From the NCBI RefSeq assembly GCF_020907245.1, contig NZ_JAJJWH010000032.1:1-49924 (forward strand): a stretch of 49,924 nt of DNA, in the 5' to 3' direction. The notes beneath the pieces were generated by a model. The model searched no databases. It was given only the letters and a program-made list of their open reading frames with translations, and was not told where the DNA came from. Position numbers and translations under genes: made by a program. The stretch is from Pontibacter harenae (GTDB lineage Bacteria; Bacteroidota; Bacteroidia; Cytophagales; Hymenobacteraceae). Shown here piece after piece: positions 26,144-34,243 of the stretch. Numbering within the stretch: position 1 is the first letter of the stretch; each line of letters opens with the position of its first letter.

Positions 26144-29100
26144 ACCAGCTGAACGAAGACAACCTGGTACAAGCCGAAGCCGCCCGGTTCCTGCACGAGG
26201 AACTGGATTGGGAGAGCGTATTTGCTTACAACGAGGAAGTGCTGGGGCCGGAGGGCACCCTGGGCCGCACCTCCGATAAGGAAGTATACCTGGTGCGCTA
26301 CCTGCGCCAAGCGCTGCAGCGGCTGAACCCAGGTTTGCCCTTCGAGGCGTATGAGGCCGCCATGCGGCAGCTAACCGAAACACGCGCTGGCCACAATGTA
26401 AACATCCGCCTGAACCGCGAGAAGTATAACCTGTTCAAGAACGGCGTAGTGGTAGAATACCGCACCGCCTCCGGCGAGCTCAAGAAGCCCCGCCTGCAAG
26501 TCTTCGACTTCACATCGGAAAACAAGAACCATTTCCTAGCCGTGCGTGAGCTGAAGGTGAGCGGCACCATCTACAACCGCCGCCCCGACATCATCGGCTT
26601 CGTGAACGGCATTCCGCTGCTATTCATCGAGCTCAAGAACGTCAACGTCCACATTAAGGAGGCCTACAGCAAGAACTTCTCCGACTACAAGAACACCATC
26701 CCGCACCTGTTCGATGCCAATGCCTTTGTGGTCATCAGCAATGCGCACGAGGCCAAGATAGGCTCCGTCACGGGTAAGTACGACCACTTCAACGACTGGA
26801 AGCGCCTGGAGGAGGAGGCCGAGGGAAAAGTGAGCCTGGAGCTGTTACTACGCGGCGTGTGCACCAAGGCCAACTTCATGGACCTGTTCGAGAACTTCAT
26901 CCTCTTCGACGACAGCAAAGGCAAGCTGGTCAAGATTGTGGCCCGCAACCACCAGTACCTGGGCGTTAACCGCGCTGTGGAGGCTGTGCGCAACCGGGAG
27001 TACAACAACGGCCAACTAGGTGTGTTTTGGCATACGCAGGGCTCCGGCAAGTCCTACTCAATGGTATTCTTCTCAGAGAAAGTGCGCCGCAAAATTCCCG
27101 GCAACTTCACCTTCCTGGTAGTCACCGACCGGGTAGAGCTCAATGACCAAATCTACAAGACCTACGCCGGCAGCGGCCTGGTGGATAACGACGCCGACCC
27201 CTGCCGCCCCAGCTCCGGTAAGCATCTGCAGGAGCTGTTTCAGGCAGACAAGTCTTACCTGTTCACGCTGGTTCACCTGTTCAACCAGGATGTTACCGAA
27301 GAGAGCCCCTACTCTACCCGCTCCGACATTATTGTGATTTCAGACGAGGCGCACCGCAGCCAGTACGGCCGTCTGGCCCTGAACATGCGCACCGCCCTGC
27401 CCAACGCTAACTACATCGGCTTCACAGGCACCCCGCTGTTCAAGAACGACGAGATAACCGCCCGCATCTTTGGGCAGTACGTGTCCACCTACGACTTCCA
27501 ACGGGCTGTGGATGACGGTGCCACCGTGCCCCTGTATTATGATAGCCGGGGTGAGAAACTGCAGCTCAACACCCCCGAGATAAACGAGAAGATAGCTGAG
27601 AAACTTGACGAACTGAACTCTCAGCTGAACGCTGACGAAGAGGCCTTGCTGGAGAAGGAGCTGGCTCGAGAATACCACATCATCACTGCTGAGAAGCGTC
27701 TGGACGCCATTGCCCGCGACTTTGTGGAGCACTACACCACCCAATGGGAAAGCGGTAAGGCCATGTTCGTGTGCATCGATAAGATTACTACCGTGCGCAT
27801 GTACAACCTTGTGCAGAAGTACTGGCAGGAGAAAAAACGTAGCCTGCAGGAAAAGCGCGAGGCCAGCAACAACCGCGACGAGATACAGCAGCTAAAGACG
27901 CAGCAGGACTGGATGGAGCAAACCGAAATGGCCGTGGTGGTGAGCGACGAGCAGAACGAGATAGAGCGCTTTCGTAAGTGGGACCTCGACATCATCCCGC
28001 ACCGCACCCGCATGAAGCAGGGCTTTGAGACAGCCGACGGCAAGCGCATTGACCTAGAGACAGCCTTTAAGCAGGATGAGCACCCTTTCCGCGTAGCTTT
28101 TGTCTGCGCCATGTGGCTCACAGGCTTCGACGTGCCGAGCTTGGCTACGCTGTACCTGGACAAACCACTGAAGGCCCACACGCTGATGCAGGCCATTGCC
28201 CGAGCCAACCGCGTGCACGAGGGCAAGAACAACGGCCTGATTATAGATTACTGCGGCATCCTGAAAAGTCTGCGCGAGGCCTTGGCCACCTTTGCCACCG
28301 GTACCCCGGGAGGCGGCGAAGAAGGCACAACCAAAGATCCCACCAAGCCAGGCCTGGAACTGCTGAAGGAGCTGGAAGAAAGCATCCACATGACCCGCGC
28401 CTACCTACTGGAGCGAGGCTTTGACCTGGACACCATACAGGACAAGAACGCCGCCTTTAGCCAAGCCGCTGCAATCCTGGCGGCCAAAGAAGCTATCAAC
28501 TACAGCGAAGAAACCCGCAAGCATTTCGAGATTCTGGCCCGCGAGGTTTTCAAGAAGTTTAAAGCCTGCCTCACAATAGATGGCGTGCTAAACTATCGCA
28601 CCGACCACGATGCCATTAGCATTATATACGGCAGCCTGCAGAGCGACAAAGATAAAGCCGACATCACCGATATCCTCAAAGAACTGCACCAGATTGTGGA
28701 CGAGGCCGTGGTGCCTGTGTGGCAGTTGGGTGAGGAAGAGAATCACAAGCTCTACGACATCAGCACCATTGACTTCAATAAGCTCAAGGATGAGTTCGCC
28801 AAGTCGAAGAAGCGCAACACCACCGTTCAGAACCTGAAGAACTACATTGAGCAGAAGCTGGCAAAGATGATGCGCCAGAACCCGCTCCGTATGGACTACT
28901 ACAGGCGCTACCAGGAAATTATAGCCGACTATAACTACGAGAAGGATCGCCGCACCATTGAGGAGACCTTCGAGCGCCTGATGCGCTTTATGCAGGACCT
29001 GAGCGAGGAAGAGAAACGCGCCGTGCGCGAAGACCTGGCCGAAGAGCACCTCGCCCTGTTCGACCAGCTACAGAAGCCGAACCTCTCAAAGGCAGACCGC

Positions 29101-29349
29101 GAGCGCATCAAAAAAGTAGCTAAGGAGCTGCTAGAGGCCCTAAAGGAAAACAAGGAGAAGTACGACCATTGGCGCGAGAAAGAAGCCTCACAAGCCGATG
29201 TACGCACCTTTATCTACAATTACCTGTGGGACGAGCAAAAAGGCTTGCCAGAGTCCTTTACGCCCGAGGAGATACAGGAGAAGTCAAACCAGCTCTACGG
29301 CTTTATCTTCGACCATTATTCAAGCTTTGGCGGTACGGTGGCTGCTTAG
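26140..29349 (+). CDS. hsdR: type I restriction endonuclease subunit HsdR
   Basis: Translocating endonuclease of the type I complex, 1069 residues, with all key sites intact. The nuclease has D150 in RRPDIIGF and E164-x-K166 in LLFIELKN. The helicase motor has Walker A TQGSGKS (299-305), DEAH at 402-405 (ISDEAHRSQYG), motif III GFTGTPLF and motif VI LMQAIARANRVHEGK. A long charged helical C-terminus binds the methyltransferase. It overlaps hsdS by four bases, so the three genes form one translationally coupled operon that appears functional. Confidence 0.96.
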   Translation: MNQLNEDNLVQAEAARFLHEELDWESVFAYNEEVLGPEGTLGRTSDKEVYLVRYLRQALQRLNPGLPFEAYEAAMRQLTETRAGHNVNIRLNREKYNLFKNGVVVEYRTASGELKKPRLQVFDFTSENKNHFLAVRELKVSGTIYNRRPDIIGFVNGIPLLFIELKNVNVHIKEAYSKNFSDYKNTIPHLFDANAFVVISNAHEAKIGSVTGKYDHFNDWKRLEEEAEGKVSLELLLRGVCTKANFMDLFENFILFDDSKGKLVKIVARNHQYLGVNRAVEAVRNREYNNGQLGVFWHTQGSGKSYSMVFFSEKVRRKIPGNFTFLVVTDRVELNDQIYKTYAGSGLVDNDADPCRPSSGKHLQELFQADKSYLFTLVHLFNQDVTEESPYSTRSDIIVISDEAHRSQYGRLALNMRTALPNANYIGFTGTPLFKNDEITARIFGQYVSTYDFQRAVDDGATVPLYYDSRGEKLQLNTPEINEKIAEKLDELNSQLNADEEALLEKELAREYHIITAEKRLDAIARDFVEHYTTQWESGKAMFVCIDKITTVRMYNLVQKYWQEKKRSLQEKREASNNRDEIQQLKTQQDWMEQTEMAVVVSDEQNEIERFRKWDLDIIPHRTRMKQGFETADGKRIDLETAFKQDEHPFRVAFVCAMWLTGFDVPSLATLYLDKPLKAHTLMQAIARANRVHEGKNNGLIIDYCGILKSLREALATFATGTPGGGEEGTTKDPTKPGLELLKELEESIHMTRAYLLERGFDLDTIQDKNAAFSQAAAILAAKEAINYSEETRKHFEILAREVFKKFKACLTIDGVLNYRTDHDAISIIYGSLQSDKDKADITDILKELHQIVDEAVVPVWQLGEEENHKLYDISTIDFNKLKDEFAKSKKRNTTVQNLKNYIEQKLAKMMRQNPLRMDYYRRYQEIIADYNYEKDRRTIEETFERLMRFMQDLSEEEKRAVREDLAEEHLALFDQLQKPNLSKADRERIKKVAKELLEALKENKEKYDHWREKEASQADVRTFIYNYLWDEQKGLPESFTPEEIQEKSNQLYGFIFDHYSSFGGTVAA

Positions 29350-29393
29350 GCAGAGTCCATTCTTTTAAAAATAACCTTAACAACAATGTATAA

Positions 29394-29777
29394 ATGAGAA
29401 AACTCTACATCCCCCTGCTGTTCCTTTCTTTAGTCTTTCTATCTCCTATTGAAGCTTTTGCCAGCTCTGTGGAAACCGTTGAAAATATTGGCTCCATGCT
29501 CCCTGCTTTATTTCTTGGAGGCGGGATTGTATTTGTTGCTTTCCTGCTGGGGAGAATAGGCTTAGAAGGTTTAGCCAAGGTAGTAGGCATAATAGGCCTG
29601 ATAATAGGAGGTTTAGCGCTTGTAGGTATAGTATTGAGCATTGTCGCTTTAATCTTTTCCTTTGTTGCTGTAGTACTCGAATTTGCGTTTACCGCCGCTT
29701 TCTATGTAGGCCTCTTCTTGCTGGCCTGCTTCATAATTTACTCTATATTTAACTGGCTTTTCACCACAAAACAATAA
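29394..29777 (+). CDS. small polytopic membrane protein
   Basis: A 127-residue protein with a probable signal peptide (KLYIPLLFLSLVFLSPIEAFA) and three hydrophobic segments at about 35-55, 62-95 and 98-120, very rich in Gly, Ile, Leu and Val. I do not recognise a family. It begins 44 bp after hsdR on the same strand with no terminator between, so it may be co-transcribed with the restriction operon, an unusual companion for a type I system. Confidence 0.65.
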   Translation: MRKLYIPLLFLSLVFLSPIEAFASSVETVENIGSMLPALFLGGGIVFVAFLLGRIGLEGLAKVVGIIGLIIGGLALVGIVLSIVALIFSFVAVVLEFAFTAAFYVGLFLLACFIIYSIFNWLFTTKQ

Positions 29778-29902
29778 GTCAATAGCAGGGAGTTTTAGCT
29801 GTCATAATGCTCCGAGAATGAAAAAGTTTTCACGTAAATATTAGAGGAAGATGTTGCTCTACCTGTGTAGAGCAACATATAATTGAATTATAATATACCT
29901 AA

Positions 29903-30646
29903 ATGTATAGCAACCACATGTATTTAACAAATGAGCAGGTTTCAAATAAAAACAATCAATTAAAGATTGATCTATACCATGGAACCTCTACTTTATTTAT
30001 TGAAAGTATAATCAAAAATGGATTAGGAGGTGTAAACCCTGTTGAAGATTGGAAGTTACTTGAACTCGGCAGAGAGGTGTTCGACCTTAGTAAAATACAC
30101 TTAAGAAATAGCGAGTTGTTTGAAAGAAGTTCAGCCTCTTTCCAAAACATGACTGAACAAACTAAGACCGGTAGTTTTAACTGGCAACATGGTGCAACAT
30201 ATCTTTCTCCTGCTGAAAAAACAGCAGTAAGTTACGCTACAAGAAAGCAGTATGGTTCTGAGCTGTTAACTTACACCTTAGAGTTCCTAAGAGAGCTTAT
30301 CAATCTAAAAATTTCATATGTTACAAGAGACCTATACCAGAGGCACAGCAAAGTGTTTAACCTAATAGAAGCAAGGCCTTCACCTATATTGATTCAAGTA
30401 AAAGATGTTTTCAAAGATTCTTTATTAAATGAGTTGGGGGAAGACCCGACATCGAGTTTACAATCTATAGAAAAAGAAATAAATGATTTCCCTGAAACAT
30501 ATGAGGATGTTCTTCAACAATGCAATTTCCGGCTAACAAAAGCAATACCAGCAAGCCAATTAAAGTTTTGGTTGATAAATATTACAGAGTGGAATCAGTT
30601 CTCACCCGCCTACAAATTATATGAGTTAAAAAAGCCCAAAGAATAA
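29903..30646 (+). CDS. ADP-ribosyltransferase-like protein (predicted)
   Basis: A 247-residue cytosolic protein. Residues 24-41 (LYHGTSTLFIESIIKNGL) have the His-containing first motif of the PARP/KptA-like ADP-ribosyltransferase fold (H26), and WQHGATYLSPAEKTAVSYA around Tyr100 resembles the second, tyrosine-bearing strand. The third catalytic position is not obvious; candidates lie after residue 160. By fold, a transfer of ADP-ribose from NAD to protein or nucleic acid is possible, and a defence or toxin role fits the location. It is AT-rich, follows the membrane protein by 125 bp and is the last gene before the first 36-bp repeat. Confidence 0.5.
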   Translation: MYSNHMYLTNEQVSNKNNQLKIDLYHGTSTLFIESIIKNGLGGVNPVEDWKLLELGREVFDLSKIHLRNSELFERSSASFQNMTEQTKTGSFNWQHGATYLSPAEKTAVSYATRKQYGSELLTYTLEFLRELINLKISYVTRDLYQRHSKVFNLIEARPSPILIQVKDVFKDSLLNELGEDPTSSLQSIEKEINDFPETYEDVLQQCNFRLTKAIPASQLKFWLINITEWNQFSPAYKLYELKKPKE

Positions 30647-30776
30647 CGACATATTTAATTGGTATTCTAGTGGTATCTCTCTTATATGTGATACATAAGA
30701 AAAAGCAGAGGGTATTCTAACCTTATCCGTTAGTATCTCGTTAACCCATCCACACCTCCAAAGCCACTAAATTATT

Positions 30777-30812
30777 GTGAATAAGGTTCAAAAATTCACT
30801 CCTTCGGTCTAC
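30777..30812 (+). repeat. 36-bp interspersed repeat, copy 1
   Basis: Starts GTGAATAAGGTTC and ends CACTCCTTCGGTCTAC. It differs from copy 3 (49726) at three positions without gaps. A terminator hairpin begins four bases later. The first six and the CAC-end bases (GTGAAT/ATTCAC) can pair. Confidence 0.85.
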
Positions 30813-30815
30813 TTG

Positions 30816-30846
30816 AAAGGCCTCCAGCATACACTGGAGGCCTTTT
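30816..30846 (+). terminator. hairpin directly after repeat copy 1
   Basis: AAAGGCCTCCAG, loop CATACA, CTGGAGGCCTTT, then T. Strong intrinsic terminator, 170 bp downstream of the ADP-ribosyltransferase-like gene, in a spacer with no other gene. Confidence 0.85.
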
Positions 30847-31459
30847 CTCATTTACTTCGGACACTATTCGGACGCTAAAGCAACTACTCTCATACTTTGA
30901 GCTTTACGAATCCTGGATTCTATGGGCGCTACTCGCTTAAAAGCAGATTTATATTCAAACGAACGTACTCCAAGACGTTGGAAAAGGTTGGAAGCAGTTG
31001 GGTTCTGGTTTGGGATTTTTCTTTAGGAGAGACTCCATCTTGTAGTGTGTGGCAACATGCCTTGTGCTTTCTTAGTCAGCATCACCCGCGTTATAACGCG
31101 AGATTACGAGAATATATTTGGATAAAAAGGTGCCATTTGTCAGGTACCTCTACTTATATAATCAAAGCTTTGGTGCAAATGACCTCTTGATGAGCTTATT
31201 TCAACTACACTTAAGCGTGAGTAACAGCCAATACAACAAAAGAAAAGCTTGCGGTCGCTCACTTTTTGCTGGCTTGTAGGAACGGCACCCAACGGTAATG
31301 AAATTCTGTTGGAATTACTACAATGAGGTATGGCTGAAAAATGAACAATTCACACAAGAGCACCGAAAAGAACAGGGAATATGCTTCCAAGCAATTACGT
31401 AAATATGGCAGATAAGTTTATGTTTGCGTTGAGCAAATAGTTGGACAAGATTGTAAATT
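30847..31459. other. gene-free spacer between modules
   Basis: About 610 bp. A 97-codon plus-strand frame (30897-31190) looks non-coding in composition. A TATATTTG box near 31113 resembles a promoter core but lacks an upstream TTG at the right distance. The sequence may be debris of an earlier insertion; I cannot identify it. Confidence 0.45.
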
Positions 31460-32032
31460 ATGAAAGAGGCATTCGCGAAAGCAGGATTTAATGTAACAAC
31501 AGAGACATGGGCTTTGTTACACTTAGCTAAAGAATCTGAAATAAGAATTCGAAAATTTTTCCTTGAAAAGCATGTTATTAACCCCAAATATATACTGTCG
31601 GGATTACATATAACAGTATATTACTCAAAGCATGCTTTTGATCAAGTTCCCGAAATTATTCAACCTTGCAATCATACTTTAGAGACTAAGTACACAAGAT
31701 TTATGGTTATGCGCCCTGGAGGAGAAAATCCAGATCCTAATCTTTTGCCAGCAAATAATAAAGTAGGGATCAGACTTCAAAAAACTTCTGAGCTGCGTGC
31801 TCAAATTGAAAGATATCGCGAGCAGATATCCAAATTTGAAAATACTGAGATTCTAGGAGTGCGGAAGCCGAGTACAAAATCCAAAAACGCATTTGGAGCT
31901 AAAGTATTTCAGCCTCACATTTCCCTTTTAAAACGAGGTAATGGAATCATTAACTTAACTGAATTAGCTGAAAATTTTCGCAATGAGTTAGAACATATCT
32001 ATTTCGACCGATTTGAAATCAAAAAATCATAA
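31460..32032 (+). CDS. 2H phosphoesterase superfamily protein
   Basis: A 190-residue protein with the paired HxTx and HxSx signatures of the 2H (LigT/CPDase) fold: GLHITVYYSKH (H50, T52) and FQPHISLLKRG (H153, S155), about 100 residues apart as expected. Members hydrolyse or form 2',3'-cyclic phosphate or 2'-5' bonds in RNA, cyclic nucleotides or ADP-ribose cyclic phosphate; the substrate here is unknown. A stop lies immediately upstream of the ATG, fixing the start. It stands alone and is AT-rich, on the same strand as the preceding ADP-ribosyltransferase-like gene but separated from it by a terminator. Confidence 0.75.
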   Translation: MKEAFAKAGFNVTTETWALLHLAKESEIRIRKFFLEKHVINPKYILSGLHITVYYSKHAFDQVPEIIQPCNHTLETKYTRFMVMRPGGENPDPNLLPANNKVGIRLQKTSELRAQIERYREQISKFENTEILGVRKPSTKSKNAFGAKVFQPHISLLKRGNGIINLTELAENFRNELEHIYFDRFEIKKS

Positions 32033-32200
32033 ACAAATTGCGCCTAAACAGGAAGAAAACTGTTGCTTGTCTTTTTGTCTGGTTAGGTGCAAGTCAAATT
32101 GTAAAAAAAACTAGCTTATAAGGTATGGATCTGATAGTCTAGATATAGTCTTAAGGGTGTGGATAAGCTGGTAAGCAACTGCCTTAACATATTATTCAAT

Positions 32201-32227
32201 GAGCCCGCTTGGTCGGGCTCATTTTTT
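32201..32227 (+). terminator. intrinsic terminator
   Basis: GAGCCCG, loop CTTGGT, CGGGCTC, then ATTTTTT, between the 2H gene and the convergent methyltransferase gene. About 50 bases upstream (from 32158) TGTGGATAAG matches the start of the 36-bp repeat, after which similarity is weak. Confidence 0.85.
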
Positions 32228-32318
32228 CTATCCACTTCGTCTGTGGGTGTAAGGCCTGGTTCCGAAAAAATGTTCATTAAATATGAAAAAAGCAGATGAT
32301 TGATATTAACTTTTATGA

Positions 32319-33209
32319 TTACATCTTATAGTACCTTCTCTCATACACTCTCAGATATTTCTCTTCAACCTTTGAGTTAAATTCTTCAACTTCATCCGTC
32401 TTCTTAAACACCATTACATGTATTAGTTCGACCACTGCCTGGTTACTAGGTAAGGGAACTCGTAATACTTCACTGTCTTTAACCAATAGCTTCCAACCAT
32501 GTCTGCCAAAGGCATAAATCAACTGCAGGAAGTCCTTTCCATGTTCAAACCCTTCTGAAATCATGAAATAGGAATCCTTTTTAGTCAGGTTGTCTAGATT
32601 TGCTAAAACACTTGCAAACTTTTTATGTGCTTCTTCTCTATAAGCTGGATTATCATTTAAATAAATGCCTGAGTTTAATACTTCATAGCTAACAACTGCA
32701 GGCTTTACACCAAAAATTGAAACTACGAAATCAAAAGGCTCATCTGATTGGTATGCCTCATATGTAGCACTATGTAACTCGTAGCTATAAGTAGGGTACT
32801 CAAGAGTCTCATTTGTAAAATGTATGTTTCTATCAATTCCTACAAAAGTCTTTACACCTGCCCCAGCAGAACTTAAATATTCAAGAAACCAACCATTAGC
32901 ACAACCCAATTCTAATAAACGGCTGTTCTTCTGGGCTAGACGCCTTACCAGCTGATATACCTTTACACCCGCCTCTACGGAAGCATGAATCTGGTAACTG
33001 TAAATTAATTTAGAGACATCCGCTTTCTCGCCAAGCCACTCCGCAATAGCGTCTGGATTTTTAGTGCTTCTAATAAACTCATCAAACTCCTCTTGCTCCT
33101 CAGGAGTAAGCTCCTCCTTTAACGCATCCTGCAAGATATTAGGGTTAAAATTTACTCCTGGGTCATATCCAAATTCCTTAATAATATTGTTCAATCTAGC
33201 TTTACTCAT
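32319..33209 (-). CDS. class I SAM-dependent methyltransferase
   Basis: Rossmann-fold methyltransferase with motif I LLELGCANGWFLEYL (about 98-112), post-I acidic GIDRNIHFT and the later FDFVVSIFGVKPAVVSYEVL. A helical N-terminal region (about 1-75) precedes it. I start at the ATG at 33209; a TTG five codons upstream is less likely. It has no recognisable DNA-methylase NPPY/DPPY motif, so a small molecule, RNA or protein is the likelier substrate. It is AT-rich, monocistronic and sits in the defence-like block. Confidence 0.8.
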   Translation of the reverse strand: MSKARLNNIIKEFGYDPGVNFNPNILQDALKEELTPEEQEEFDEFIRSTKNPDAIAEWLGEKADVSKLIYSYQIHASVEAGVKVYQLVRRLAQKNSRLLELGCANGWFLEYLSSAGAGVKTFVGIDRNIHFTNETLEYPTYSYELHSATYEAYQSDEPFDFVVSIFGVKPAVVSYEVLNSGIYLNDNPAYREEAHKKFASVLANLDNLTKKDSYFMISEGFEHGKDFLQLIYAFGRHGWKLLVKDSEVLRVPLPSNQAVVELIHVMVFKKTDEVEEFNSKVEEKYLRVYERRYYKM

Positions 33210-33309
33210 AATTGTTGTACACAAATAACCTCTTGATGATACATACTCAAATTATTTGCGCAAACTAACTATAAAAAATAGTATTAGAGAATGATTAAAA
33301 TATTCAGTT

Positions 33310-34083
33310 GTGTTTCATAAAGTATGATGTTTGCATTTTTGTTTGTTTCTATGGCTGAACATGATATTCAGGCTTGCCAGATGGTTCTCCTTTTTCTTTT
33401 GAGAAGCAGGTTGTCCTTCTCATCAGCCGCCTGTTTCTGGTCCTCAGGCAGGTGTTAACCCCCTCTATGTTCTTAGTGTACTCCTTGCCCACCCTGTGCC
33501 TTTGGGCTGGCAGCACCTTGGCAAAGGCACGCCAGGTGTTGGTGCAGTACTGGTCCACCTCCCCGAGCTTTTCCACCAGCCTCTCCACCGTATCAGCGCT
33601 TCTGCTTCCGCACTAGTAGCCGATGATCTCATCGTAATCGGGGCTGTAGGCGTAGATAAGCTAGCATTTCCCTTTCTTCCGCCTCGCCACAAAGCTCCAC
33701 AGCTCGTCTAGCTGCACAGAAGGGTAGTACTTGCGGCTGGGGCTGACACATGCCCCAGCCCCACGCCTGCAAAGGGTGCCGAGCACGCACCGCCTGCTCA
33801 CGTGCAGCACGCTCTCAATGTCCCTGACGCCGCTGTTGCGCTCCAGCATCCGAAGGATGAGCCCCCCTACTGCGGGGTCGGCGCCGCGGTAGCGGTATTC
33901 GTTCTGGAACTGCTTGCTGCAGCCTCGGCACAGGAAGTTCTGCCTCCCCGTGCGCTTTACCCCGTTTTTTACTACCTTGGCGCTGTGGCAGTGGGGGCAG
34001 CTTACCTGGATAGTTATCTCGCACATAACTTCCTGGTAACACCTTCGCTGCCATATCTATTCCTACATCATACATTCTAAACC
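33310..34083 (-). mobile_element. IS1-type insertion sequence, dead
   Basis: About 770 bp, the size of IS1-type elements. The ends share the inverted core GTATGATGT (33321-33329 and the complement near 34065-34073) with partly matching bases around it. The single transposase frame carries two amber codons and a frameshift (see the pseudogene). No clear target duplication is seen. Boundaries are approximate. Confidence 0.75.
33349..34026 (-). pseudogene. IS1-family transposase with two amber codons and a frameshift
   Basis: The N-terminus has the InsA-like zinc finger (CPHCHSAKVVKNGVKRTGRQ, then FLCRGCSKQF) and a helix-turn-helix (SGVRDIESVLHVS). The DDE part starts with SVQLDELWSFVARRKKGKC. 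TAG interrupts after KGKC (33661-33663) and again after SPDYDEIIGY (near 33613), both where intact relatives have Trp, so each is a TGG-to-TAG change. The frame resumes as CGSRSADTVERLVEKLGEVD. Near the end an extra A shifts the frame after TTCFSK; the +1 frame restores KKENHLASLNIMF. The protein cannot be made intact. Confidence 0.85.
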
Positions 34084-34243
34084 AAAACCCTAAAAATATT
34101 TAGCAAACATGATTTAATTAAATTTACTTTATAGATTGCATTAATATTTTGGCAAATAACACCAACTGCAGGCACAAGTAAATCTGACTAGAGTAGGCAT
34201 TACTGACTCATGCTGAAAATACAGACTTAAACAATTCATTTTC

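Noticed and set aside
30897..31190. 97-codon plus-strand frame after repeat copy 1
   Set aside because: No start context, no motif, and composition like intergenic DNA; I considered an integrase relic but could not support it.
31177..33239. 17-bp direct repeat (AAATGACCTCTTGATGA and AAATAACCTCTTGATGA) flanking the 2H and methyltransferase genes
   Set aside because: A rough count suggests a few such 16-of-17 matches are expected by chance in 50 kb of AT-rich DNA, and no element ends accompany it.
10803..33663. Amber codon reassignment or suppression as an explanation for three in-frame TAG codons
   Set aside because: The codons replace different residues (Glu once, Trp twice), no suppressor tRNA is seen, and the affected genes carry or adjoin other decay lesions.
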